Origin: JBBIQS01 sp037442205 | GTDB lineage: Bacteria > Myxococcota > Myxococcia > Myxococcales > UBA5297 | NCBI GenBank assembly: GCA_037442205.1 | Contig: JBBIQS010000041.1 | Coordinates: 1-64,000, forward strand | Direction of reading: 5' to 3' | DNA length: 64,000 bases | Shown here: positions 54,503-61,268 of the stretch, piece by piece | How positions within the stretch are numbered: position 1 is the first letter of the stretch | Layout of the letters: each line of letters opens with the position of its first letter | Position numbers and translations under genes: made by a program | Notes under the pieces: generated by a model | What the model was told of the DNA's origin: nothing | What the model saw: the letters and a program-made list of their open reading frames with translations, nothing else | Database searches by the model: none

Positions 54503-55678
54503 TCACCCCTTGAGAAGGAAGTAGGCCAGCGCGAGCAGCAGCAGGGTCTTGCCCGAGCTCGAGCTGCTCGCGGGCTCGGCTGCGGGAGGGGTTCCGCCGC
54601 CGGTCGCGGGAGTCCCGCCGGAGCCGGTGTTTTGGGACTGGTTGGGCGGAAGCTGGGCAGGAAGCGACACGCTGCCGCTGGTGTAGAACTGCACCTCAGC
54701 CCCGAGCTGCGGGTCGGTCGTCAGAACCGCGAACTCCTGCGGCGCAGTCTTGCGCACCGGGATGGCCTTGAGCTCCTCGCCGTAGCTTCCGGCGGGCATC
54801 AGGTGCGGCCCGCTGGTCTGGAGCACGCCCACGCTGGCCGGGTCGAAGTACCCGGCGAAGACCTGGAAGTCGCCGAACGCCTGATCGTAGGTCACGAAGG
54901 CGTCGACGAAGGGCCCCTTGTCCTGCGGAATCGGGCCGTGCCAGGCGATGAAGTAGCCATCGGGAATTGGGGTGACGGCCATGTCGGGCTCCGGGGAGGG
55001 CGTGGAGGGTTGGTCCTGCTGCAGGACCTGGTCGACGACGTCGGTCGGCGGCGGGGGAGGCGCGGGGATGTCTCCGGCCGCCGGGGTCGAATCGGCGGCG
55101 AGGACCTGGTCAACCACGTAGGTCGGTGGCGGTGGAGGCGCGGGAATGTCCGCCTGCAGCTGGGGAGCGGACGCCGGCGACGCCTTGGGCGAGAACTGCA
55201 CCACTTCGACCGGCGCCAGACGCGCGGGAGGTCGGCGGAGCTCGGTGGCTCGAGCCGGAGCGGCCGCGGGGAGCGCCGGCCGGCCTCGAGCCTGCCGCTT
55301 ACGTCGGGCCTGAAGCTCGGCGTCGTCGAGCCCGTAGCCGTAGCCCTCGAGCAGCGTCAGCGCGCTGTCGGGGCGGGTGTGTACCTGGTCGAGGAAGGTC
55401 CTCGCGCCGTCGCGGACCGCGAAGCCCAGCTCGCGGAGGTGCTCGCCGCCGCGGCGGTCGGCGCAGTCCTCGCACTCGGCGCCTTCAATGTGGGCCCACT
55501 CATGGCAGAAGACAGCGGCCCTGCCGGCCGTGGTGTCGAGCTGCTCCCACCAGTCGGGATCGATGGCGATGATCCGAGCGTCCGCGTGCGAGAGCGCCTT
55601 GCGGCCATGCTTCGACCAGACGAGGGACAGGGCCTCGAGCGGCAGCGGAGAGATCCGGCACTGGCAGGCGGCGGGCAT
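54503..55678 (-). CDS. Late protein: HEWAH metallopeptidase-like head, Pro linkers, paralog-A-like tail with anchor
   Basis: 391 residues. Residues ~1-110 contain AVFCHEWAHIEGAECEDCADRRGGEHLRELG, an HExxH zinc site plus a Cys pair, as in phage 'HE-x-AH-x-E...CE-CAD' proteins. Residues ~140-225 are proline linkers with a duplicated DIPAPPPPPTxVVDQVL block. The rest (from MAVTPIPDGYFIAWHGPIPQDKG) parallels the 154-residue gene downstream: AIPVRKTAPQEFAVLTTDPQLGAEVQFYTSG. It ends in a membrane span (TLLLLALAYFLLKG). Looks like a fusion of a protease-like enzyme with a virion membrane protein. Confidence 0.6.
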   Translation of the reverse strand: MPAACQCRISPLPLEALSLVWSKHGRKALSHADARIIAIDPDWWEQLDTTAGRAAVFCHEWAHIEGAECEDCADRRGGEHLRELGFAVRDGARTFLDQVHTRPDSALTLLEGYGYGLDDAELQARRKRQARGRPALPAAAPARATELRRPPARLAPVEVVQFSPKASPASAPQLQADIPAPPPPPTYVVDQVLAADSTPAAGDIPAPPPPPTDVVDQVLQQDQPSTPSPEPDMAVTPIPDGYFIAWHGPIPQDKGPFVDAFVTYDQAFGDFQVFAGYFDPASVGVLQTSGPHLMPAGSYGEELKAIPVRKTAPQEFAVLTTDPQLGAEVQFYTSGSVSLPAQLPPNQSQNTGSGGTPATGGGTPPAAEPASSSSSGKTLLLLALAYFLLKG

Positions 55679-55681
55679 GGG

Positions 55682-56566
55682 TCAGAGGAGCAGGAGCAGC
55701 GCGACAGCAGCGGGGGCGGCGATGTTGGGGCGCTTGGGAGGCGTGGATTTCGGAGGCTGGTCGCTGCCCGACGAGTTGGACCCTCGGGTGTGCCTCGCAA
55801 GGTCGGCGGCCCCCGTCTGAGCGGTGCCGCTGGTCTGCTTGAAGAACTTGCCCGCTTCGACGGCGCCACGCTGAGCCGCGGCTGGAATGCCAGCAACAAA
55901 GGCGCCGACGACCGTGGCGGCGGTAGCCTCTGCCCCCAGACCTCCGGTGGCTGAGCTGGCGAGAATCACGGCGAGAATCAGTGGGCCGGCGATCATGATG
56001 ACCGACTGCGCGCGCTGCCAGCCGCTCTCGTACGGCTGTACCGTGTCGTTGTGGCCGGACCCGCGGTTGTCCGAGTAGTACTGCCGCGTCCAGCACCAAT
56101 CCTTGGTGGCGGGGTCTTTGAACTGATCGGCGCCGTCCGCGGTGATGTAGAGGCGCTTGCCGTTCGCGAAATAGGCCGTCAGGTAATGAATCGTCCCCGG
56201 TGGCGAGCGCGGCGACTTCACCCAGCCCGGGACCTCGGTCATCCAGCGGCCGCCGTCGTGGTCGTCCTTCCAGGTGGCGAGCTCGGCCGAGAGCTTCTTG
56301 AACAGCTCGATGGCCGCCGGCGGAGCGTTCGGCTCCGCGGCAATCTGCGCCGCGGCTGCCAGCTCGCCGAGGCGACGCTTCTCCTCGTGGGAGATCTCTT
56401 CCCAGTCGAGCTGGGCCGCGTAGCAGTGGCCGGCGTTGCGCTCGAGGTGCCCCAGCGGATCCCGCTGGTAGTCGTCCTCGTGTTCCTTGAGGAGCGCCTC
56501 GCGGGTCGTCCAGCCCATGGCGACCTGGTACTCCTCCTCGTCGGTCAAGTAGTGCGTGGCGGCCAT
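55682..56566 (-). CDS. Late membrane protein
   Basis: 294 residues. An acidic helical N-terminus (DEEEYQVAMGWTTREALLKEHEDDY) precedes a compact segment (HYLTAYFANGKRLYITADGADQF...CWTRQYYSD). A long hydrophobic stretch follows (AQSVIMIAGPLILAVILASSATGG...ATVVGAFVAGIPAA), then a terminal hydrophobic tail. Two or three membrane spans. Part of the tightly packed late operon. Family not recognised. Confidence 0.55.
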   Translation of the reverse strand: MAATHYLTDEEEYQVAMGWTTREALLKEHEDDYQRDPLGHLERNAGHCYAAQLDWEEISHEEKRRLGELAAAAQIAAEPNAPPAAIELFKKLSAELATWKDDHDGGRWMTEVPGWVKSPRSPPGTIHYLTAYFANGKRLYITADGADQFKDPATKDWCWTRQYYSDNRGSGHNDTVQPYESGWQRAQSVIMIAGPLILAVILASSATGGLGAEATAATVVGAFVAGIPAAAQRGAVEAGKFFKQTSGTAQTGAADLARHTRGSNSSGSDQPPKSTPPKRPNIAAPAAVALLLLL

Positions 56567-56593
56567 GGTCGAGACCTCGCTTGCGGCAAGCGC

Positions 56594-57310
56594 TTAGCGA
56601 CGCACCAACAGCACCACCGCCACGACCAGCAGGATGGTGTTGGTGCTCAGGCCGGCCGGGGCCTGCGGCGCCGGCGGCTTCGGAGGACTGCCGGCGGGCG
56701 GCTGCTGGCTTTGCCCCCCGCCGCCGGTGATCTGCTTGATCTCCTTCCAGATGTCGCCAGCGGCGCCGATGACCTGGCCAGCCGTGTCGAGCCAGCCCTG
56801 CCAGTCCCACGAGCTCGAGTCCGAGCTGCCATCCGAGCTGGAGCTGGATCCCTGGGAGGTCGAAGTGGTCGAAGTGGTGTCCACCTGGAGGGGCTGCGGA
56901 GTCGAATAGCCGGGGTCCTCGTCGAGGGCGGCGACCTTCGGGCGGTCAGAGAGTCGGTGCGGCCGTGACTTGAGCCAGCCCGGGTTGCCCTTGGGGGAGA
57001 GGAGGGCGAGGGCGTGCGCGACGTCGCGGGTGCGGGTCTGGGCCAGGAGGCCCAGGGCAGTCACGAGCTCGTTGGAGTCGTCGACGAACCCGGCGATACC
57101 CTTCTCCGAGCCCGGAGTGCCAGCCGCGACCTTGCGGGCGGTCCGGACGTCGAAGGCGGCCTCGTAGGGGAGCTGCAGCTGGAAGTTGCCCTGGGTGACG
57201 GCGTTCAGGCCCGTGACTTCGCGGATCTTGGCCAGCAGGGCATTGGCCATCCACTTGCCGCGGTAGCCGCTTGCGTCCAGGCGCTTCGCGTGCTCGAGGA
57301 TGACGCTCAT
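56594..57310 (-). CDS. Late protein with C-terminal membrane span
   Basis: 238 residues. Globular N-terminal ~115 residues (RLDASGYRGKWMANALLAKIREVTGLNAVTQGNFQLQLPYEAAFDVRTAR...VTALGLLAQTRTRDVAHALALL), a Ser/Thr/Asp-rich linker, a helix (GWLDTAGQVIGAAGDIWKEI) and a terminal span (TNTILLVVAVVLLVRR). Gene next to the capsid candidate, so a virion protein tethered to the internal membrane is plausible. Confidence 0.55.
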   Translation of the reverse strand: MSVILEHAKRLDASGYRGKWMANALLAKIREVTGLNAVTQGNFQLQLPYEAAFDVRTARKVAAGTPGSEKGIAGFVDDSNELVTALGLLAQTRTRDVAHALALLSPKGNPGWLKSRPHRLSDRPKVAALDEDPGYSTPQPLQVDTTSTTSTSQGSSSSSDGSSDSSSWDWQGWLDTAGQVIGAAGDIWKEIKQITGGGGQSQQPPAGSPPKPPAPQAPAGLSTNTILLVVAVVLLVRR

Positions 57311-57418
57311 GGGAATCCTCGGCCCTGGCGGCCGGGGCCGACAGGGCGGGCGGAAGGTGAGGAGAGGAGAAGCCCGGCGAGCTCGAGCAGCGGAGTGCTC
57401 GAGCTCGCCGAGGAGGGA

Positions 57419-58048
57419 CTAGCGGGCGCCGCCGACGCGCTCCATGGCGGGAGCCTCGCCGATCTGCAGGCGGTCGCGGATCTCGCTGCGGTTGCGGATG
57501 AAGAAGGTCAGCGAGACGTTGTAGGCCGTGATCCCGTTGGCGGGGCAGGTCAGGAGCAGGTGCGACCAGCCGTCGAGCTCGGAGACGATGGGCAGCTCGA
57601 CCCGGTCCACCTGGTACTGGTTGGAGCGGATGTAGCTCGAAGCCTCGAGAGTGGCCGTGGTCACGTCCTCGAAGGGCGTCTTGCGCCGGGTCTTGACCAC
57701 GATCCCCTGCAGGAGCGCGGCGGACGGGGCGACGACGAGCATGCCGGCGAGCTCGATCGGATTGTCGGCGACGAACGGCAGCCAGAGGCCGTCGTAGTCG
57801 GTCGCGGTGGGGGCCACCATGACGCCGGCGTTGAAGGCCGCGACGATCGCGGAGGCCGACTCGTTCCGGTAGAAGATCGGGACGTCGGTGCCGCCGTTCG
57901 CGCCGATCGTCAGGGTCATCCGCAGCGCCTTGTCGCCGCGCTTGGCGGCGCGCGGGGTGATGCGCGGATCGGACACGCCGGGGTTGCCGTCGACGCCCTT
58001 CATGTTCGCCAGGGCGTGGGCCAGCGCTTCCTTGCTCATGGGCTGCAT
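57419..58048 (-). CDS. Major capsid protein candidate (beta-rich, possibly single jelly-roll)
   Basis: 209 residues, soluble, no signal or anchor; the only late protein that is clearly a globular beta protein. Predicted strands: ALRMTLTIGA, DVPIFYRN, GVMVAPTA, LWLPFVA, GMLVVAPSA, GIVVKTRRK, YQVDRVELPIVSE, HLLLTCPANGI, AYNVSLTFFIRN. About eight to ten strands of this spacing suit one jelly roll. It sits two small genes from the packaging ATPase, as in tailless dsDNA phages. Flanked by a 108-bp gap downstream. Capsid identity is inferred from context and composition, not from recognised homology. Confidence 0.5.
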   Translation of the reverse strand: MQPMSKEALAHALANMKGVDGNPGVSDPRITPRAAKRGDKALRMTLTIGANGGTDVPIFYRNESASAIVAAFNAGVMVAPTATDYDGLWLPFVADNPIELAGMLVVAPSAALLQGIVVKTRRKTPFEDVTTATLEASSYIRSNQYQVDRVELPIVSELDGWSHLLLTCPANGITAYNVSLTFFIRNRSEIRDRLQIGEAPAMERVGGAR

Positions 58049-58065
58049 GGACTTCTCTCTTTCTG

Positions 58066-58320
58066 TCAGCCGATGGCGGTCTGGCCGCTGTCGGCGATGG
58101 CGGTTTTGGCGGGGTTGGCGAGCGAGTCGGTCGCGGCGGCGCCCGAGGGCGCGGCCGAAGCCGCATCGCCGGCCAGCGGGGCCGACGTGGAGACGACCTC
58201 GACCGGCTTCACGCCCGCCTTGCTTGGCTCGCCGAACAGAAAGTTCAGCCAGCCGTGGTGGTAGGCGAGGAGGCCCACCACCACCGCAATCGCAGGAGCT
58301 TTCAGCTCGGCCGAGGTCAT
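58066..58320 (-). CDS. Small virion-type membrane protein (paralog 1)
   Basis: 84 residues: LKAPAIAVVVGLLAYHHGWLNFLFGEPSKAG followed by a Ser/Ala/Asp-rich tail. The first 31 residues closely match the next upstream gene (shared VGL-AYH-G-LNFLF-EPSKAG). One membrane span. Tandem duplicates like this are typical of abundant small membrane proteins in tailless phages. Confidence 0.65.
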   Translation of the reverse strand: MTSAELKAPAIAVVVGLLAYHHGWLNFLFGEPSKAGVKPVEVVSTSAPLAGDAASAAPSGAAATDSLANPAKTAIADSGQTAIG

Positions 58321-58354
58321 CGAGGTCTCGCTCGTGAGGGCGGTTGGCGAAGGC

Positions 58355-58480
58355 CTACTTCTTGGGGAGGCCGGCCTTGCTGGGCTCGGAGAACAGGAAG
58401 TTCAGGTAGCCGTTGTGGTAGGCGAACAGCCCCACCAGCACCACGATCCCCGGGACCTTCATCTCTTCCAGCTTGGGCAT
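58355..58480 (-). CDS. Small virion-type membrane protein (paralog 2)
   Basis: 41 residues from the ATG at 58478-58480: MPKLEEMKVPGIVVLVGLFAYHNGYLNFLFSEPSKAG then KK-ending. Paralog of the 84-residue protein but without its C-terminal tail. First gene after the repeated promoter-like box at 58530-58565. Confidence 0.65.
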   Translation of the reverse strand: MPKLEEMKVPGIVVLVGLFAYHNGYLNFLFSEPSKAGLPKK

Positions 58481-58529
58481 GATCTTGCGCTCCTGAGTCG
58501 GGCCGATGGGCCCGGCGAAAGTGTTCCCC

Positions 58530-58565
58530 CTAGCAATGTGCGGGAGCCCCTCCCGATTCACACCC
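58530..58565 (-). promoter_or_regulatory. Repeated late box, copy A
   Basis: 36 bp matching 60423-60458 at 32 positions. On the minus strand it begins GGGTGTGA, contains an inverted repeat around GGGAGGGGCTCCC and ends CCGCACATTGCTAG. Lies 50 bp before the 41-residue gene, downstream of the ATPase gene, consistent with an internal late promoter or operator. Confidence 0.6.
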
Positions 58566-58582
58566 TCTGAATCCACCCCGTC

Positions 58583-59164
58583 TCAGTGGCCGCGCGGATT
58601 GCCGTACCGCTTGAGCTCTGCGGGCGTGATTCGCCGGCGCACGACGCTCTCGCCGAATAGGTCGACGTCGAGGTACTCGAGAGGCTGTCGCGGCAGCTCG
58701 ACGTCGCGCGGGACGTAGCCGCGCGAGTAGAGGTACTCCTCGGCCGCTGACCCGGGCATGGTCCGGAACACGAAGAGCCGATCGGCTGAGCTCCACGCGA
58801 GCTCGGGCAGCTCCTGCACTCGGCGGGTGATGACCAGGCCGTCGACGCCGAGGTGCCGGTGCGACGTCCAGAGCGTACCCCAGGTCTCCTGGTGCCCTCG
58901 CTTCGGCAGGTACCGATCCCCGTCGTCGAAGATCACGGTCCCGGAGAAGCCCTCGCGCAGCACGCGGGCGACCGCATCCCAGGGCTTGGCGACCCAGAGA
59001 CCCTCATCGCCCCAGCTCGCCGAGGGGTCTAAGACGAGGCGCGGCTGCTTCGCGGCCGCAGAGAGCTGACGGGCCAGGACGGTCTTGCCCGACTCGCTCG
59101 CCCCGCAGATGAAGAGCAGGAGGCGCTTGCGCGGCCCCGTATCGGCGCGCCTGGCGGCAGGCAT
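58583..59164 (-). CDS. Genome-packaging ATPase (A32/FtsK-HerA type)
   Basis: 193 residues, no membrane span. Walker A near residue 20 (ICGASESGKTVLARQLS), Walker B near 75 (GTVIFDDGDRYLPKR), and an arginine/glutamine sensor stretch (LVITRRVQELPELAWSSADRLFVFR). The small size and motif set match the packaging ATPases of PRD1-, PM2-, STIV- and P23-77-like viruses rather than the larger Zot proteins of filamentous phages or two-domain terminases. Its presence without terminase or portal argues for a tailless icosahedral virus. TGATG overlap with the upstream gene. Confidence 0.75.
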   Translation of the reverse strand: MPAARRADTGPRKRLLLFICGASESGKTVLARQLSAAAKQPRLVLDPSASWGDEGLWVAKPWDAVARVLREGFSGTVIFDDGDRYLPKRGHQETWGTLWTSHRHLGVDGLVITRRVQELPELAWSSADRLFVFRTMPGSAAEEYLYSRGYVPRDVELPRQPLEYLDVDLFGESVVRRRITPAELKRYGNPRGH

Positions 59165-59856
59165 CAGGCGCCGGCGGGGGCCGCCTCGCTGGTGGCGGAG
59201 GCCTTCGCCTCAGCGGCCTTGCGCTGCTTCTCCGCCTCCTCTTTCTCGGCGCGGGCCTTCTCCTCGGCCTCGAGGCGCGCGAGCTTCTCTTCCTTGGCCT
59301 GGTTGAGGCGCGAGACGCGAGGCTGGCAGATGAAGAAGGCGGTGAGAGCGAACACCCACCGCGGGTCCTCGAGCGGCGAGACCAGCGGGGTGAGCGTGGT
59401 GACGAGCTGCTTCCGCTCGTCGTCGGTGAAGGCCATCTCCTCGGGCTTGAGGTCCCACTTGGAGGCGAACTTCTTGAAGCCGAACTCGGCGAACTGGATG
59501 AGCGCCTCGGCCTTCTGCCGCTTGAGCTGTTGCTCGACCTCGGCCGCCGCCTTCTCCGCAGCGGCCTTGTCGACCGCCGGCGCCGAGCTCGAGGCTTCGG
59601 GCGGAACGACCTCCGGCTCGATCGCTTTCTCGCCGGCGGCCTTGGCGCGGCCGCGGCCCTTGCGCTTGCCGGTGGCGATGTCCTTCCACTCGCCGGGACC
59701 GGGGATGGGAGGCGGCGGGAGCGGAGGCGGAGCGGCAGCAGCGCGCGGCGCCGGGCTGGGCTCGGGCAACTCGGCGGGCTCAGGGACCAGCTCGTGTGCG
59801 CCGGGCGCGGGAGGCGCGGCGGTCCCGGACATGAGGGTTTCGACGGAGTCGGGCAT
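59164..59856 (-). CDS. Late protein with Pro-rich head, hydrophobic segment and coiled-coil tail
   Basis: 230 residues. Residues 1-60 are Pro/Ala-rich, ~60-120 charged, then a domain (QFAEFGFKKFASKWDLKPEEMAFTDDERKQLVTTLTPLVS) and a hydrophobic stretch (PRWVFALTAFFICQPR). It ends in a Glu/Lys/Ala coiled coil. 'LkPeEm...dder..l...ltPl' segments of this kind occur beside ATPases in some phage late operons. Possibly membrane-associated scaffold; unproven. Confidence 0.55.
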   Translation of the reverse strand: MPDSVETLMSGTAAPPAPGAHELVPEPAELPEPSPAPRAAAAPPPLPPPPIPGPGEWKDIATGKRKGRGRAKAAGEKAIEPEVVPPEASSSAPAVDKAAAEKAAAEVEQQLKRQKAEALIQFAEFGFKKFASKWDLKPEEMAFTDDERKQLVTTLTPLVSPLEDPRWVFALTAFFICQPRVSRLNQAKEEKLARLEAEEKARAEKEEAEKQRKAAEAKASATSEAAPAGA

Positions 59857-59864
59857 GGCGGGGC

Positions 59865-60143
59865 TCAGGTGGTCGGCGGGGTGGGGGGCGTTGGGAGAGC
59901 GGCCGGAGGCTCAGCCGGCGGTGCCGGAGGCGGCTCGGGAGGCAACGGAGGATCGGGGGGGCTTGGCGGCGCTGGCGGTTCCGGGGCCGGCGGCGGAGGG
60001 GCGGCAGGCGGGACCGGCGGTGGCTCTGGCGCCGGAGCTGGCGGTATCTCCGGCGAAGGCTTGGGCGACGGCGCCGGCGGGGTCGCAGCGGGCTTCTTGC
60101 CCGTGAGCAGAGCGACTCCGAGCAGGAGCAGGAACGGGTTCAT
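59865..60143 (-). CDS. Membrane-anchored proline-rich peptide
   Basis: 92 residues. A short hydrophobic start (NPFLLLLGVALLTG) then about 70 residues that are nearly all Pro, Ala and Glu. Could act as a rigid rod or spacer in the virion or periplasm. ATGA overlap with the winged-helix gene upstream. Confidence 0.5.
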   Translation of the reverse strand: MNPFLLLLGVALLTGKKPAATPPAPSPKPSPEIPPAPAPEPPPVPPAAPPPPAPEPPAPPSPPDPPLPPEPPPAPPAEPPAALPTPPTPPTT

Positions 60144-60418
60144 GCCCGCCCCGCGGCCGCGGCGCGCTCTTGATGCGCCTCGTGGAACCGCTGCAGGACC
60201 GGCGGGCTATTCAGCCGGCGCGCGAGCTCGTGGCGGCCGGCATCGGTCAACTCGACGACCGCGCCGCGCGATCCCGGGCGAGCCACCAGGCCCTTTTCGG
60301 CGGCCCGCTTGACCAGGTCGGCGGTGATCTTGGGCGAGGAGTGGTCGAGCAGCACCTGCAGCACAGCGTAGCTGGCGCGCTCGTTCAGCAGATACAGGGC
60401 AAGGAGGAGTCCTTCCAT
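60140..60418 (-). CDS. Winged-helix DNA-binding protein
   Basis: 92 residues from the ATG at 60416-60418. YAVLQVLLDHSSPKITADLVKRAAEKGLVARPGSRGAVVELTDAGRHELARRL is a MarR/PadR-style winged helix. First gene of the late operon, placed directly behind the repeated box with only about 4 bp between the box end and the ATG. A late-gene regulator that may bind the box is a reasonable guess. Confidence 0.65.
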   Translation of the reverse strand: MEGLLLALYLLNERASYAVLQVLLDHSSPKITADLVKRAAEKGLVARPGSRGAVVELTDAGRHELARRLNSPPVLQRFHEAHQERAAAAGRA

Positions 60419-60422
60419 GCCT

Positions 60423-60458
60423 CTAACAATGTGCGGGGACCCCTCCCGAATCACACCC
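60423..60458 (-). promoter_or_regulatory. Repeated late box, copy B
   Basis: Second copy of the 36-bp box (32 of 36 identical to copy A). It ends CCGCACATTGTTAG four bases before the ATG of the winged-helix gene. If it contains a -10 element the mRNA would be nearly leaderless; if it is an operator, binding would block that start. Confidence 0.6.
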
Positions 60459-60486
60459 CGCAAATCATGGGCCGTCAGCCGGACAA

Positions 60487-60663
60487 TTACTGGCGATACC
60501 ACCAATGGAACACACGGCGGTCGAAGATGCTGTACCGCTGGCTGCAGTCCAGGCAGCGATATTCCCAGTCCCCGGGGCCCATGTAGAGCCGAGCCCTGAC
60601 ATGGATGCCAAGCCGACACAGGACCCGAACCAGCATCCGAGGAAGGCGTCGGGGGCGTTTCAT
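60487..60663 (-). CDS. 58-residue Cys/Trp-rich phage protein
   Basis: Starts at ATG 60661-60663, overlapping the upstream HTH gene stop (ATGA), and ends TAA at 60487. Basic N-terminus (MKRPRRLPRMLVRVLCRLG), then WEYRCLDCSQRYSIFDRRVFHWWYRQ with a CxxC. The single pair plus a His/Cys upstream could hold zinc. Short proteins with this 'C-R-L-G-x-H...y-r-C-x-x-C' look are common in phages. Confidence 0.65.
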   Translation of the reverse strand: MKRPRRLPRMLVRVLCRLGIHVRARLYMGPGDWEYRCLDCSQRYSIFDRRVFHWWYRQ

Positions 60664-60974
60664 GGATTTTCTCCCTTACGGTTCGCGGCCAGGTACCGCT
60701 CCAACTCGCGACGTTCGACCCGGATCGCCTGACTGACGCGGGAGTGCGCAAGCTCGCCGCGGTTGCAGAGGGCATAGACGGTCGCCGTGCTCACCCGGAG
60801 CTCGGCGGCGACCTCTGAGACGGTCAGCACTGGCCCGGGTGCCAGCGCCAGGTCCGGTTTCACTGGCAGCCGGCTGGCAAAACCGCCGCCATACCCTGCC
60901 ACCGGAGCCGATACAGGCCCGCCCTCAGGAAGAGCTAACCCAGCGGAAACACAGGAGCCGCCACCGCTCGCCAT
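60660..60974 (-). CDS. Excisionase-family (HTH_17) DNA-binding protein near attR
   Basis: 104 residues from the ATG at 60972-60974; a later start is possible since the first ~40 residues are low-complexity. LTVSEVAAELRVSTATVYALCNRGELAHSRVSQAIRVERRELERYLAANR is a clear MerR/excisionase-type helix-turn-helix. Second such gene in the element (the other is at the integrase), so it may regulate late genes rather than excision. Confidence 0.72.
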   Translation of the reverse strand: MASGGGSCVSAGLALPEGGPVSAPVAGYGGGFASRLPVKPDLALAPGPVLTVSEVAAELRVSTATVYALCNRGELAHSRVSQAIRVERRELERYLAANRKGENP

Positions 60975-60994
60975 GCCCTGGAAATGTGCGGAGG
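60974..60994 (-). promoter_or_regulatory. Partial late box, copy C
   Basis: On the minus strand CCTCCGCACATT lies at the same distance from the ATG as the matching part of copy B (18 of 24 positions agree when aligned on the start codon). The left part of the box is absent because attR follows. Weak but positionally consistent third copy. Confidence 0.4.
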
Positions 60995-60998
60995 TTTT

Positions 60999-61044
60999 TT
61001 CACACGGCAGGGGTCGCAGGTTCGAAACCTGCAGTGCCCACTCG
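60999..61044 (+). repeat. attR: 46-bp direct repeat of tRNA-Val 3' half
   Basis: Exact copy of 34826-34871. Lacks the tRNA 5' half, so it is not a functional tRNA. Confidence 0.95.
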
Positions 61045-61046
61045 AT

Positions 61047-61080
61047 AGAGGCCGGAAATCCCTAGGGATCTCCGGCCTCT
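61047..61080. terminator. Hairpin next to attR (original tRNA-Val terminator)
   Basis: AGAGGCCGGA (61047-61056) pairs with TCCGGCCTCT (61071-61080) around the palindrome ATCCCTAGGGAT. Very similar to the hairpin after attL. From 61081 to 61268 I see no gene. Confidence 0.6.
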
Positions 61081-61268
61081 GTCATTGCGGGCTCGCGGTC
61101 GGCATCGCCGCCGCCCGAGTTGCGCAGAATCCGACCCTTCATCAAGTTGACCACTGTTCGGCGGAGCTTTCCGAGCAGGTCGGCGGCGGGGGAGACGTCG
61201 TTTGCGAGAGATGCAGGGTAGGAAGGACCGCCCGGGCCGATGACCTCGGAGGCGCCAGGATCTCGGAA

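Larger units (their letters stand above)
34826..61044. mobile_element. Integrated tailless-virus-like provirus in tRNA-Val
   Basis: Bounded by the 46-bp direct repeats; the excised circle would be about 26.2 kb. Contents: a tyrosine integrase at attL, an excisionase-like HTH protein, a divergent repressor/Cro switch, early operons with ParB-like, sigma-like and replication-initiator-like genes, and a late leftward region. That region holds an A32-type packaging ATPase, a beta-rich capsid candidate, about a dozen membrane-spanning small proteins, a peptidoglycan hydrolase and a holin-like protein. No terminase, portal, tail or DNA polymerase genes. Gene order and the membrane-rich late region resemble internal-membrane tailless phages (PM2, PRD1, P23-77 types) in principle, but no close named relative is recognised. 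Confidence 0.85.

Noticed and set aside
58583..59164. Zot-like protein of a filamentous (inovirus) prophage
   Set aside because: At 193 residues it has no membrane segment or C-terminal domain, the element is far larger than inoviruses, and it carries a peptidoglycan hydrolase and holin-like gene that extruding phages do not need.
60999..61044. A second tRNA-Val gene at attR
   Set aside because: Only the 3' half of the cloverleaf is present; the acceptor 5' strand and D-arm are missing.
34826..61044. CRISPR array or retron-like structure in the element
   Set aside because: No regularly spaced repeats and no reverse transcriptase were seen.
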